Positions 1 through 8,454 of a stretch of 64,000 bases of DNA are shown here, one piece after another (position 1 is the stretch's first letter; each line of letters starts with the position of its first letter). Below the pieces are notes generated by a model. The model made no database searches. It was not told the DNA's origin and was given only the letters and a program-made list of their open reading frames with translations. This DNA is from Hyphomonadaceae bacterium. Its GTDB lineage: Bacteria; Pseudomonadota; Alphaproteobacteria; Caulobacterales; Hyphomonadaceae. Made by a program: the position numbers and the translations under genes. Location: positions 1-64,000 of the forward strand of contig JANQQC010000064.1 in NCBI GenBank assembly GCA_028285145.1, written 5' to 3'.

Positions 1-291
1 CTTGTAGAACACAAGCACAGGCCAAGGCTGAGGCCCGGCGGGACAGCGCGAAACACTGCGGCGTGCGGGGACGGCTTGCGCCGAACATCGCATTCACTCT
101 TTCAGCGAGGCGCAGCGTCGTCTCCGCACGGGCTCTTCATATCAACCGGACGCGGCAACGCGGGCCGGGCGGGGGTGCAGGGCCCATCTTGGGAGCCATC
201 ACCACTTACAGCAAACCCTGATGGCGTCCGAGATGGGCCCTCGGGTCAGGCCCGAGGGCAACGGAGCATAGAGATAGCAGGAGAACCCATA
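1..291. other. Non-coding left edge downstream of dnaQ
   Basis: No convincing gene is seen here. Frames that cross it on the plus strand run on into the dnaQ antisense strand and lack family resemblance. The right part (180-258) is filled by nested palindromes described separately. The left part shows no tRNA, terminator or promoter that I recognise; it may hold the promoter or 3' end of a gene outside the window. Confidence 0.5.
180..258. repeat. Two abutting palindromes downstream of dnaQ
   Basis: Hairpin A pairs gggcccatct (180-189) with agatgggccc (231-240), and an inner stem pairs gccatca (195-201) with tgatggc (219-225). Hairpin B pairs ccctcggg (238-245) with cccgaggg (251-258) around a 5-nt loop. 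A and B share three bases (238-240), so they compete. There is no T-tract. Hairpin B resembles the dispersed REP-like palindromes common in alphaproteobacterial intergenic DNA (from memory). By position it could end transcription of the minus-strand operon or protect its 3' end. Confidence 0.7.
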
Positions 292-996
292 CTACCCAGC
301 CTTCTTCCAGATCGGGTCCTCGCCAAGCTTTTCCGCAACGAAGGCGTCATGTGCGGCTTTTTCTGCAGCGGTCACAAGCGATGGCAAAGGCGTCGGTCGC
401 TGTCTGGCCGGCTCGCGGATGGCCCCGGCAGCTTTCGCGGCATCGGGATCGAAATCGAAACTGCGGGCGCGCCCGCCAAGGAGTTCCAGATACACATCGG
501 CCAGCAACTGACTGTCCAGAAGCGCGCCGTGATAGACGCGGTGCTCATTGGAAATGTCGAACCGCTTGCAGAGCGCATCCAGGCTCGCCGGTGCGCCGGG
601 ATACCGCTTGCGGGCAATGGCGAGCGTATCGACCCAGTGCTCTTCAGGAATGATATCGCGCCCGATCCGGGCCAGCTCGGCGTTCAGGAAGCCACGGTCA
701 AACTCGGCATTGTGCGCGACGAGTTTTGCATCGCCGACAAAATCGAGAAAGGCGTCGACAATGGAGGGGTCTTCAAAGCCCGGCTTGTCGGCCAGGTCTT
801 CATCCGTGATGCCCGTGATCTCCACCGTCTTCTCTGAGACCGGCCGCCCCGGATTGATCAGTCGGCGGAAGGTCTCCCCTGTCGGAACATGGTTGACCAG
901 CTCAACCGCGCCAAGCTCGATGATCCGGTCATCGCCGAGCCAGTCGAGGCCAGTGGTCTCGGTATCGAATGCAATCTCGCGGATCTTAGCCATCAT
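292..996 (-). CDS. dnaQ: DNA polymerase III epsilon subunit (3'-5' proofreading exonuclease)
   Basis: The 234-residue protein is a DEDDh exonuclease. It has the ExoI pair D11/E13 in [10 protein letters not shown], ExoII D100 in HNAEFD, and ExoIII H156 and D161 in HGALLD. Length fits the epsilon subunit, which proofreads within the replicative polymerase core. The start overlaps the end of coaE; two adjacent ATGs (MM) are possible. It is the last gene of the tightly overlapping minus-strand run ppsR-maf-aroE-coaE-dnaQ, so it is probably co-transcribed with them. Very secure family call. Confidence 0.95.
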   Translation of the reverse strand: MMAKIREIAFDTETTGLDWLGDDRIIELGAVELVNHVPTGETFRRLINPGRPVSEKTVEITGITDEDLADKPGFEDPSIVDAFLDFVGDAKLVAHNAEFDRGFLNAELARIGRDIIPEEHWVDTLAIARKRYPGAPASLDALCKRFDISNEHRVYHGALLDSQLLADVYLELLGGRARSFDFDPDAAKAAGAIREPARQRPTPLPSLVTAAEKAAHDAFVAEKLGEDPIWKKAG

Positions 997-1600
997 CGGT
1001 GCGCTCTTCTGCGTAGCGAATCATCAGGGACAGAATGGCCCGAACCTGGTCGCGCGCAAAGTCGAAACCATGGGCCGTCGAGATCACAAAATCGGCGCGG
1101 GCGCGTTTTTCCGCGTCGGGGGTCTGCTTTGCGAGGATGGCTTCGAAGTCTTCCTCGCTCATCTCACCGCGCTCCAACACCCGGGTCCGCTGAACGTCCG
1201 CAGGCGCGGTAACGACAACGACATAGTCGCAGCGCTGGTCCCCGCCCGTCTCATAGAGCAGTGGAATATCCAGCACAGCGCAGGGCGCACCCGAGGCGAG
1301 CGCCTCCTGCCGGAAATTGAGTTGGGTCTGCCCGACAAGCGGATGCACGATTCCCTCGAGCTTCTTCAGCGCTTCGGGGTCGCCGAGCACAGCTTCGCGC
1401 AGCCGGGTTCGGTCAATCGCGCCGTCCACGACCACGTTCGGAAACGCATCGCCAACCGGACCCACCGCCGATCCGCCCTTTGCGTAAATGGAATGTACCG
1501 CGGCATCCGCGTCATAGACAGGCACCCCCTCCTCCCGGAACAGGTTCGCCGTTGCCGATTTTCCCATACCGATGGAGCCTGTGAGCCCGAGAATAATCAT
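986..1600 (-). CDS. coaE: Dephospho-CoA kinase
   Basis: The product phosphorylates dephospho-CoA, the last step of coenzyme A synthesis. The 204-residue protein opens with [15 protein letters not shown], whose P-loop GSIGMGKS spans residues 8-15. A frame nine codons longer exists, but GGAGG lies 7 bases before the ATG at 1600, and that ATG overlaps the aroE stop as ATGA, so I chose it. The 3' end overlaps the dnaQ start by 11 bp. Length and motif are typical of CoaE. Confidence 0.95.
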   Translation of the reverse strand: MIILGLTGSIGMGKSATANLFREEGVPVYDADAAVHSIYAKGGSAVGPVGDAFPNVVVDGAIDRTRLREAVLGDPEALKKLEGIVHPLVGQTQLNFRQEALASGAPCAVLDIPLLYETGGDQRCDYVVVVTAPADVQRTRVLERGEMSEEDFEAILAKQTPDAEKRARADFVISTAHGFDFARDQVRAILSLMIRYAEERTDDG

Positions 1601-2415
1601 CGCTTCGCCTCCAGTGCGGCCCGGCAACGCTTGAGCGCATCATCCGTATCCGGCGCAATGCCGAACCATATCTCGAAAGAGCGCGCCGCCTGATGGACCA
1701 GCATGCTCAAACCATCCGCTGTTTTCCATCCACTGGCGCGAGCAGGTTCAAGCATGTGCTCGGCTGCCGCGCCATAAGAGATGTCGACAAACAGGCGGCC
1801 TCGCCCATCTGGCAGATCGAACCCCTCGCCGCCATGCCCGGCGCTTGTCGTGTTCACCACGAGATCTGCCTCAGCCAGCCGCGCGAGACCCGTCTCGAGA
1901 TCCAGGATTTGGCCTCCATCGATCTGAAGATCCTCAAGCAAGGCTTCGGCGCGGGACAGGGTCCGATTGCAAAGCGTGATGTCCGCGCCGGCCTCAGACA
2001 GGGCATAGACAACGGCGCGCGCCGAACCACCCGCGCCGAACACTGTCACGCGCTGTCCCTTCAACGGCGCATCGAGAGTCCCGGCCAGCATGTCCTGAAA
2101 GCCGCCGACATCTGTATTGTCAGCCTGCCAGACACCTTCTGTCGCGTGGAGCGTATTGGCCGCGCCCAGACGCGTGACCGCTTCGCTCTTCTTGGTAGCG
2201 AACTCAGCCGCGGCATGCTTATGCGGTAGTGTGACGTTGAGACCGACAGCTCCCCTCGCCTCGAGTTCTCGAACACCATTGGAGAATTCGCCGTCCGGAA
2301 TTCGGATCGCCTCATACCGGGCATCAAGTCCGTGTGTCTCTATCCAGCCATTGTGGATCAACGGCGACAGGGAATGCGCGATCGGGTCGCCCACAACACC
2401 ATAAAGCGCGGTCAT
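1597..2415 (-). CDS. aroE: Shikimate 5-dehydrogenase
   Basis: Reduces 3-dehydroshikimate to shikimate with NADPH in aromatic amino-acid synthesis. The 272-residue protein has the substrate-binding SLSP (residues 15-18), catalytic K66 in NVTLPHK, D102 in NTDVGG, and the nucleotide-binding GAGGSA (127-132). Its stop overlaps the coaE start, and its ATG overlaps the maf stop (ATGA in both cases), which implies translational coupling. This is the usual neighbourhood of aroE next to the origin in Caulobacterales. Confidence 0.95.
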   Translation of the reverse strand: MTALYGVVGDPIAHSLSPLIHNGWIETHGLDARYEAIRIPDGEFSNGVRELEARGAVGLNVTLPHKHAAAEFATKKSEAVTRLGAANTLHATEGVWQADNTDVGGFQDMLAGTLDAPLKGQRVTVFGAGGSARAVVYALSEAGADITLCNRTLSRAEALLEDLQIDGGQILDLETGLARLAEADLVVNTTSAGHGGEGFDLPDGRGRLFVDISYGAAAEHMLEPARASGWKTADGLSMLVHQAARSFEIWFGIAPDTDDALKRCRAALEAKR

Positions 2416-3011
2416 GCGGGAAGCGCGCCACGCGTCCGCAAATAGTCGAGAAGCGGGAGCAATGGCAGCCCAAGAATGGAGAAATAGTCGCCCTCAATCG
2501 ATGTGAAAAGCTGCGCGCCGAGGCCCTCGAGCTGGTAAGCTCCGACAGTGGAGAGGACATCCTCGCCTACGGCATCGAGATATTGTTCGATGAAAGACTC
2601 GCTCAGCGGCCGCATGGTCAGACGGGGCCGGGCCAAATGACGCCAGATCGGCTGGCCATTTTCGGCGATGACAAGCGCGGTTTCCAGCGTGTGTGCCTGC
2701 CCGGACAAGGCCCGCAAATGATCGGCCGCCCCAGCCATATCTGCCGGCTTGTCGAACGCCCGATCGCCAAGTGCGAGCATCTGGTCTCCGCCAATCACCA
2801 ACCCCGGACGGGAGGACGACACTTTCATGGCTTTCAGTTCTGCGAGATGCATCGCCTGATCGCGGACGGACACACCCTCCCCCCGCATCGCGGCCTTGGC
2901 TGCATCCTCATCGACCAGCGGCTTCACCGCCTCGACCTCGACACCGGCAGCCGCCAGAAGCGCCCGACGGCTCGCACTTCCGGAAGCAAGCACAATCTCG
3001 GGCGCACTCAT
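2412..3011 (-). CDS. maf: Maf-family nucleoside triphosphate pyrophosphatase
   Basis: The 199-residue protein has the Maf signature near the N terminus (ASGSASRRALL, from residue 9) and the conserved GGDQ motif. Maf proteins hydrolyse non-canonical or modified NTPs, such as dTTP/UTP or m7GTP depending on subfamily; I cannot assign the subfamily by eye. ATGA overlaps at both ends place it in the ppsR-maf-aroE-coaE-dnaQ operon. Length is typical. Confidence 0.9.
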   Translation of the reverse strand: MSAPEIVLASGSASRRALLAAAGVEVEAVKPLVDEDAAKAAMRGEGVSVRDQAMHLAELKAMKVSSSRPGLVIGGDQMLALGDRAFDKPADMAGAADHLRALSGQAHTLETALVIAENGQPIWRHLARPRLTMRPLSESFIEQYLDAVGEDVLSTVGAYQLEGLGAQLFTSIEGDYFSILGLPLLPLLDYLRTRGALPA

Positions 3012-3832
3012 GTGTGACGCTCATTCAGCTTGTTGAGGATGGCCGCCGCTGTCTCCTCGACAGACCGCCGCGAGACATCAACTACGGCCCATTTCCGGCG
3101 CTGGAACAGGCGGTTCGCTTCCGTCACTTCTGCCCGAACCGCTTCCTCATTCGCGTAATCTGTCTCCGGGGTCTCATTCAGGGAGATCAGGCGTTGCCGG
3201 CGGATCTGCACGAGGCGCTCAGCGCTGATCTTCAGGCCCACCACCATCGTCTTGCTCTCATCGATCTGATCCATCACATCCGGCAAGGGTACACCCGGCA
3301 CAAGCGGGATATTCCCGGCGCGAACCCCACGATTGGCAAGATAAACGCAGGTCGGCGTTTTAGACGTCCGGCTCACACCAAGAAGAATCGTGTCGGCCGT
3401 CTTGAGCCCAGCGACGTTCTGCCCATCATCGTGAGCCAGCGCATAATTGATCGCCTCGATACGATTGAAATAGCCGGTATCTAGCGCATGCTGACCGGCG
3501 ACGCGGTCTGTGGTCGACATGCCAAGGTGCCGGCTCAGCATATGGATCGACGCATCAAGCACCGGCAGATAAGGGATCGCTTCACCGCGGCAGAAATTCT
3601 CCAGCCGCTCGCGCAGAACGGTGTCGGCGATGGTGAACCACACAACGCCGGGAGCCGCCTCGATCTCGCGGATCACGCGTTCAAGCTGCCGCTCAGAGCG
3701 CACGAGGTAGTAATTGTGCTCCAGCGGCTGCACATTCTCGAACTGCGCGCATGCCGCCCGCATCAGTGCGTTGAGGGTCTCACCGGTCGAGTCAGAGACC
3801 AGATGCACATTGAAGAAGATGGATGGTCGCAT
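3008..3832 (-). CDS. ppsR: Pyruvate, phosphate dikinase / PEP synthase regulatory protein (DUF299)
   Basis: A bifunctional kinase/pyrophosphorylase that switches PPDK or PEP synthase on and off by reversible threonine phosphorylation. The 274-residue protein begins MRPSIFFNVHLVSDSTGET and carries the P-loop-like GVSRTSKTP around residues 152-160. The frame stays open 137 codons upstream, but that part runs into the origin region and has no family similarity, so the ATG at 3832 is chosen. It heads the minus-strand operon and corresponds to the RP001-type gene flanking alphaproteobacterial origins. Confidence 0.9.
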   Translation of the reverse strand: MRPSIFFNVHLVSDSTGETLNALMRAACAQFENVQPLEHNYYLVRSERQLERVIREIEAAPGVVWFTIADTVLRERLENFCRGEAIPYLPVLDASIHMLSRHLGMSTTDRVAGQHALDTGYFNRIEAINYALAHDDGQNVAGLKTADTILLGVSRTSKTPTCVYLANRGVRAGNIPLVPGVPLPDVMDQIDESKTMVVGLKISAERLVQIRRQRLISLNETPETDYANEEAVRAEVTEANRLFQRRKWAVVDVSRRSVEETAAAILNKLNERHT

Positions 3833-4176
3833 GCGCCCGCCTGTTTGCCGGATTAGATGCCGGGACGCGCGCCCGCCCGCAAGACCTGTGGACAGGTTGT
3901 GCAAAACGAAGTTGTCCGGAAAAGAGTCACACGGTTTCCACAGATGGCAGAATCCCGGTGCATATGTTCCGGATTTGGGCGGGCTCGTGGATATGGTTAA
4001 CAAAACCCTAATTTCTCGTTTGCGCGTCGGCATTTGGCAGACGGGCAGTCTCTGGTGCGCCTGTGAGTCGCGTGTGGAATTCGCTGGATTACTTGCCTGA
4101 TGGCCGATTATTCCCTTTATCCACCGCCTAGTAATCATAAGCACCGATTGAACGGTTTTCGCAGGAAGGATCCAGC
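3833..4176. other. Putative chromosomal replication origin (oriC) between ppsR and hemE
   Basis: The 344-bp gap has no gene. It contains DnaA-box-like 9-mers: 4117-4125 TTATCCACC and 3898-3906 TGTGCAAAA (each 8/9 to the consensus or its complement), with weaker ones at 3887-3895, 3934-3942 and 3986-3994 (7/9). A CtrA-like TTAA-N7-CTAA lies at 3997-4011, in an AT-rich patch. GANTC (CcrM) sites lie at 3924-3928 and 4065-4069. In Caulobacter and Rickettsia the origin lies between hemE and the RP001-type gene, exactly this arrangement. The divergent promoters of ppsR and hemE must also be here. Confidence 0.8.
3997..4011. promoter_or_regulatory. CtrA-box-like site in the origin region
   Basis: TTAA-caaaacc-CTAA matches the CtrA consensus TTAA-N7-TTAA at 7 of 8 fixed positions. 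In Caulobacter, phosphorylated CtrA binds several such sites in the origin and blocks initiation. Only one good copy is visible here. A weak DnaA-box-like sequence (3986-3994) lies directly beside it, so competition between the two proteins is possible. Confidence 0.55.
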
Positions 4177-5223
4177 ATGACCGGCGTGTCAGACAAACCT
4201 CTTCTACAGGTCCTTGGCGGTCATCGTCCCCAAAAGACTCCAATGTGGATGATGAGACAGGCAGGTCGGCATCTCCCGGAATATCTGGAGCTCAGAGGCC
4301 GGGCAAAAGACTTTCTGGACTTTTGCTACACGCCAAGCCTGGCTTCAGAAGCGACACTCCAGCCGATCCGCCGCTATGGCATGGATGGGGCGATCCTGTT
4401 TGCGGACATCCTTTTGATCCTCGACGCGATGGGCCTCGATGTCCGTTTCGAAAAGGGCATCGGCCCGATTGTCCAGCAGATCGAAAAGGCCGCCGATCTG
4501 ACACAAACACCAGCCGTCAAAGCTGCAGACCGTCTCTCCCCTGTCTATGAAACCGTGCGGCGGGTCCGGGCTGAACTTCCCGATGAGACGACCCTGATCG
4601 GATTTGCCGGGTCGCCCTGGACAGTCGGCCTTTATGCGATTGAGGGACGCGGCAAGACTGACAAGAGCACCGCCAAGCGCTGGGCGTATGAACAGCCTGA
4701 CGAACTTGCCGGAACGCTCGATGCGCTGGTCGAAGCAACGGCGCATTATCTGGCAGCTCAGGTCGAAGCGGGTGCTGAAGCGTTGATGTTATTCGATAGC
4801 TGGGCGGAAGGCCTGCCCGATGATGTTTTTCAGACCATCATCATTGAGCCGACCAGGAAGCTCGTGGATCGCGTCCGGACGCTTGGTGTGGCCGTGCCGG
4901 TCATTGGTTTCCCCCGCGGGGCTGGTGTGATGGCTCCGCTCTACTTCGAAAAGACCGGTGTGACTGGGCTTGGTCTTGATACCGCGGTCTCGCCAGGCTT
5001 CATCAATGAAAAGCTGGCCAAGGCCGTGCCAGTTCAGGGTCATCTTGATCCCCTGCTTCTGATAGCCGGCGGTCCGAAACTCGATCAACGCGTGGATGAA
5101 CTGCTTGAGGCCTATTCGGGCCGGCCGCACATTTTCAATCTCGGTCACGGCGTGATGCCCGAAACGCCCATTCCGCACGTCGAACAGGTCGTTGCCCGTG
5201 TGCGCGCCTGGGATAAGGCCTGA
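4177..5223 (+). CDS. hemE: Uroporphyrinogen III decarboxylase
   Basis: Decarboxylates the four acetates of uroporphyrinogen III to give coproporphyrinogen III in haem synthesis. The 348-residue protein carries the N-terminal signature RQAGRHLPEY at residues 27-36. The start ATG follows AGGAAGGATCC. It is the first plus-strand gene beyond the origin region, followed 4 bp later by hemJ, so the two haem genes are probably one transcript. Length is typical. Confidence 0.96.
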   Translation: MTGVSDKPLLQVLGGHRPQKTPMWMMRQAGRHLPEYLELRGRAKDFLDFCYTPSLASEATLQPIRRYGMDGAILFADILLILDAMGLDVRFEKGIGPIVQQIEKAADLTQTPAVKAADRLSPVYETVRRVRAELPDETTLIGFAGSPWTVGLYAIEGRGKTDKSTAKRWAYEQPDELAGTLDALVEATAHYLAAQVEAGAEALMLFDSWAEGLPDDVFQTIIIEPTRKLVDRVRTLGVAVPVIGFPRGAGVMAPLYFEKTGVTGLGLDTAVSPGFINEKLAKAVPVQGHLDPLLLIAGGPKLDQRVDELLEAYSGRPHIFNLGHGVMPETPIPHVEQVVARVRAWDKA

Positions 5224-5227
5224 CGGA

Positions 5228-5656
5228 ATGCTCTATCTCTGGGTCAAAGCGTTCCACATCATCTTTGTCGTCGCCTGGATGGCGGCCATGCTGATCTATC
5301 CGCGCTACAAGATCCATCAAATGAGTTCATCAGCGGGCGAACCTCTGTTCGACACCATGAGTGAAGCGGCAATCCGGCTACGCCGCATTATCATGACGCC
5401 AAGCTTGATCCTTGTATGGGTGCTGGGGCTTGCAATGATCGCGCTGAACCCTGCCCTGCTGTCAGATGGCTGGCTTCATGCCAAGCTGGTGCTGGTGCTT
5501 GGCCTCTCAGGATTTCATGGCTGGCTGATCGGAGTTGGCCGCTCGATCGATCAGGGCACGCCGAAAATTTCTGCAGGCACAATGCGGATGGTGAATGAGC
5601 TACCCTTCATCATCTTCATCGTAATTACTATTCTTGTGGTTGTGCGGCCCTTCTAG
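5228..5656 (+). CDS. hemJ: Protoporphyrinogen IX oxidase, HemJ type
   Basis: Catalyses protoporphyrinogen IX to protoporphyrin IX in the inner membrane. The 142-residue protein has about four hydrophobic segments and a conserved early histidine (H10 in KAFHIIFVVAW). A frame 12 codons longer starts inside hemE; the ATG at 5228 gives the family-typical N terminus MLYLWVKAFH. It lies 4 bp after hemE, consistent with a shared haem operon. Confidence 0.9.
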   Translation: MLYLWVKAFHIIFVVAWMAAMLIYPRYKIHQMSSSAGEPLFDTMSEAAIRLRRIIMTPSLILVWVLGLAMIALNPALLSDGWLHAKLVLVLGLSGFHGWLIGVGRSIDQGTPKISAGTMRMVNELPFIIFIVITILVVVRPF

Positions 5657-5679
5657 CGTCAAGAAAACTTCGCTTGACG
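5657..5679 (+). terminator. Short hairpin after hemJ
   Basis: cgtcaag (5657-5663) pairs perfectly with cttgacg (5673-5679) right after the hemJ stop. No T-run follows, so it is a weak candidate for an intrinsic terminator and may only stabilise the 3' end. It lies in the 126-bp gap before rho. Confidence 0.35.
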
Positions 5680-5782
5680 GCTGGCAACAGGCCATCCATA
5701 TCGAAGATTACTTGCAAACCGTTCTGGTTCCACAGGCGCTCTCTTCAGCGCTGCGAGTCAATTCACTTGGACTTCCCAATTC

Positions 5783-7072
5783 ATGCCCGACACGACTTTT
5801 GAAAATGTCACTCAGGTGACACTGCGCGAACTCAAGGCCAAAAGCCCGACGGAGCTTCTTCATTATGCTGAAGAGCTCGAAGTGGAAAACGCCTCATCAC
5901 TTCGCACGCAGGACATGCTATTCGCGATCCTCAAGGAACTTGCTGAACGCGAAGTCGATATTATCGGCGGCGGAGTGCTGGAAGTCCTCTCAGATGGATT
6001 TGGCTTCCTGAGGTCGCCTGAATCCAACTATCTTCCGGGTCCGGACGATATATATGTCAGCCCGAAAGTTCTCAAGAAGGCAGGTATCCGGACTGGCGAT
6101 ACCGTCGAGGGCCGGATCAAGGAGCCGAGCGATGGCGAACGTTACTTCGCGCTGTCCGACGTGTCTTCCATCAATTTCGAGGAGCCGGAGAAAGCTCGCC
6201 AGAAAGTCCATTTCGACAATCTGACGCCGCTCTATCCCGAAGAGCGCCTCAATATGGAAAGCCAGGATCCGACGAAAAAGGATCGCTCTGGCCGTGTCAT
6301 CGATATTGTTTCGCCGATCGGTAAGGGCCAGCGGGCCCTGATCGTTGCGCCGCCGCGAACCGGTAAGACGGTCCTGCTTCAGAACATCGCCTCGTCCATC
6401 GAGGAGAATCATCCTGAATGCTATCTCATCGTTCTGCTGATCGACGAGCGACCGGAAGAAGTCACTGACATGAAGCGAACCGTGAAAGGAGAGGTCGTTT
6501 CCTCCACCTTTGACGAACCCGCGACACGTCACGTGCAAGTCGCCGAGATGGTCATCGAAAAGGCCAAACGCCTCGCCGAACATGGCCGCGATGTCGTGAT
6601 CCTGCTCGACTCGATCACCCGCCTTGGCCGGGCCTACAACACGACTGTCCCCTCTTCCGGCAAGGTCCTGACCGGTGGTGTGGATGCAAATGCCCTCCAA
6701 CGCCCGAAACGGTTCTTCGGTGCCGCTCGAAACATTGAAGGCGGCGGCTCGCTGACCATTGTCGCCACGGCGCTGATTGATACGGGCAGCCGCATGGACG
6801 AAGTCATCTTCGAGGAATTCAAGGGCACGGGTAACTCCGAAGTCGTGCTTGATCGCAAGATTGCAGACAAGCGTACCTTCCCGGCGATCGACATCATGAA
6901 GTCGGGCACGCGGAAAGAAGAGCTGATCACCGACAAGGCGCACCTGCAGAAAATCTATATCCTCCGCCGGATTCTCAATCCGATGGGCACCTCCGATGCG
7001 ATTGATTTCCTGCTCGACAAGCTGCGCCAGACGAAGACCAATGATGAGTTCTTCGAGGCGATGAAGAACTAG
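5783..7072 (+). CDS. rho: Transcription termination factor Rho
   Basis: Hexameric RNA-dependent ATPase that ends transcription. The 429-residue protein has the N-terminal helical domain, an RNA-binding cold-shock-like domain around residues 60-128 with DGFGFLR, Walker A APPRTGKT at 189-196 and Walker [10 protein letters not shown]. The start MPDTTFEN was chosen as the first in-frame ATG; no strong Shine-Dalgarno is visible. mnmE follows 6 bp downstream, as in many alphaproteobacteria. Confidence 0.96.
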   Translation: MPDTTFENVTQVTLRELKAKSPTELLHYAEELEVENASSLRTQDMLFAILKELAEREVDIIGGGVLEVLSDGFGFLRSPESNYLPGPDDIYVSPKVLKKAGIRTGDTVEGRIKEPSDGERYFALSDVSSINFEEPEKARQKVHFDNLTPLYPEERLNMESQDPTKKDRSGRVIDIVSPIGKGQRALIVAPPRTGKTVLLQNIASSIEENHPECYLIVLLIDERPEEVTDMKRTVKGEVVSSTFDEPATRHVQVAEMVIEKAKRLAEHGRDVVILLDSITRLGRAYNTTVPSSGKVLTGGVDANALQRPKRFFGAARNIEGGGSLTIVATALIDTGSRMDEVIFEEFKGTGNSEVVLDRKIADKRTFPAIDIMKSGTRKEELITDKAHLQKIYILRRILNPMGTSDAIDFLLDKLRQTKTNDEFFEAMKN

Positions 7073-7078
7073 GCCGCG

Positions 7079-8398
7079 ATGGCCGCGGACACGATCTGCG
7101 CCCTTGCCTCCGGCCCGCCGCCGTCGGCGATCAGCATTGTTCGCGTGTCGGGACAGGCCGTACCAAAGATCATCGAGGAGTATCTTGGCGGATTGCTGCA
7201 AGCGCGGCTCGCGACACGCCGCAGTTTTCGCGATGGCGACGGGGGCCTGATCGACGACTGTCTGGCGGTCTTCATGCCCGGCCCGAACAGCTACACCGGG
7301 GAAGACGTCCTAGAGCTTTTCCTCCATGGCGGTCGGGCCGTCGTTGATCATGCCATCGAAACACTCACCGGCATACGAGGCGTTCGGCTCGCGGAAGCTG
7401 GAGAATTTACCCGCCGGGCTTTCGAGGCCGGAAAGCTCGATCTTCTGGAGGCGGAAGGTGTCGCCGATGCGATCGACGCTGAAACCCGCGCCCAGAAAGA
7501 TCAGGCGCTCCGGCAACTCGGCGGGGCCCTGTCGGAAACCTACTCGGCATGGCGCGCCTCCCTGCTGCAGGCGCTTGCGCTGCTGGAAGCCTCCATAGAT
7601 TTCCCCGATGAAGATGATGCCCCGGTTCGTATCGAGGGGCCAGTCTACGAAGAACTCCGTATACTGATGAATGAGATTGAGGCGGCTCTTGCTGATGATC
7701 ATGTCGGTGAGCGAATCAGGGACGGGTTTCGTATTGCGATCGTGGGGCCACCAAATGCAGGCAAGTCGTCACTCCTGAATCATCTGGCGGGCCGGTCGGC
7801 GGCAATCGTGACAGATATTCCCGGGACCACACGGGACGTGGTTGAAGTGCGCCGCGTCATTGGAGGTGCCGTTGTCTGGTTCCTGGATACGGCGGGTCTG
7901 CGTGAAACCGATGATGTGGTGGAAGCCGAAGGCGTCCGGCGAGCGAAAGCTGCAGCCAACGAAGCCGATCTCCGGCTTTATGTTATCGATGGGCTCTCGC
8001 CATCGCTGCCGGCTGGCGAGGTGCACAGCCACGATCTGGTCGTGATCAATAAGGCGGACATCGCCGGCGACACACCCCTGCCCGACGGCTCATTTTCAAT
8101 TTCTGCGACCACAGGCGTCGGGCTTGATGAGCTTGACCGGAGGATTGCAGACTGGGTCGCGGAAAAAGTCACGTGTGACGAACCCGCGCTGATCACCCGG
8201 CGGAGACACCGCGAGGGCCTGGCCTCCGGTCTTGAGAGTCTGAAGGCTGCGTCCGCGGCGATTGAGTCCGGCATTGGCGCGGAGCTTGTCGCGGAAGATG
8301 TTCGGATGGCGACGCGTGCACTCGATGCCCTTCTTGGCACGGTCGGTGTCGAAGATGTGCTCGGTGCTGTCTTCTCCCAGTTCTGCATCGGAAAATGA
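7079..8398 (+). CDS. mnmE: tRNA uridine-5-carboxymethylaminomethyl modification GTPase MnmE
   Basis: With MnmG it adds the cmnm5 or nm5 group to wobble uridine 34 of certain tRNAs. The 439-residue protein has the N-terminal tetrahydrofolate-binding domain, a G domain with P-loop GPPNAGKS near residues 222-229 and GTTRD, and the canonical C-terminal CIGK that carries the catalytic cysteine. It sits 6 bp after rho and 56 bp before its partner mnmG. Confidence 0.96.
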   Translation: MAADTICALASGPPPSAISIVRVSGQAVPKIIEEYLGGLLQARLATRRSFRDGDGGLIDDCLAVFMPGPNSYTGEDVLELFLHGGRAVVDHAIETLTGIRGVRLAEAGEFTRRAFEAGKLDLLEAEGVADAIDAETRAQKDQALRQLGGALSETYSAWRASLLQALALLEASIDFPDEDDAPVRIEGPVYEELRILMNEIEAALADDHVGERIRDGFRIAIVGPPNAGKSSLLNHLAGRSAAIVTDIPGTTRDVVEVRRVIGGAVVWFLDTAGLRETDDVVEAEGVRRAKAAANEADLRLYVIDGLSPSLPAGEVHSHDLVVINKADIAGDTPLPDGSFSISATTGVGLDELDRRIADWVAEKVTCDEPALITRRRHREGLASGLESLKAASAAIESGIGAELVAEDVRMATRALDALLGTVGVEDVLGAVFSQFCIGK

Positions 8399-8454
8399 GC
8401 CTTATCTCCAGACTGAGCTTGCGCTAGAAGCCAGCTCAGGATTGGAGTGAAGCC

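Noticed and set aside
548..1693. A 381-codon plus-strand frame across dnaQ, coaE and aroE
   Set aside because: It crosses three well-supported minus-strand genes and shows no protein-family pattern.
3833..4243. A 137-codon N-terminal extension of ppsR reading through the origin region
   Set aside because: It has no family similarity, passes through DnaA- and CtrA-like sites, and would overlap the hemE start. The ATG at 3832 gives the normal N terminus.
5990..7201. A 403-codon open frame opposite rho
   Set aside because: It is the mirror of the rho coding strand in GC-rich DNA; codon pattern and lack of any recognisable motif mark it as non-coding.
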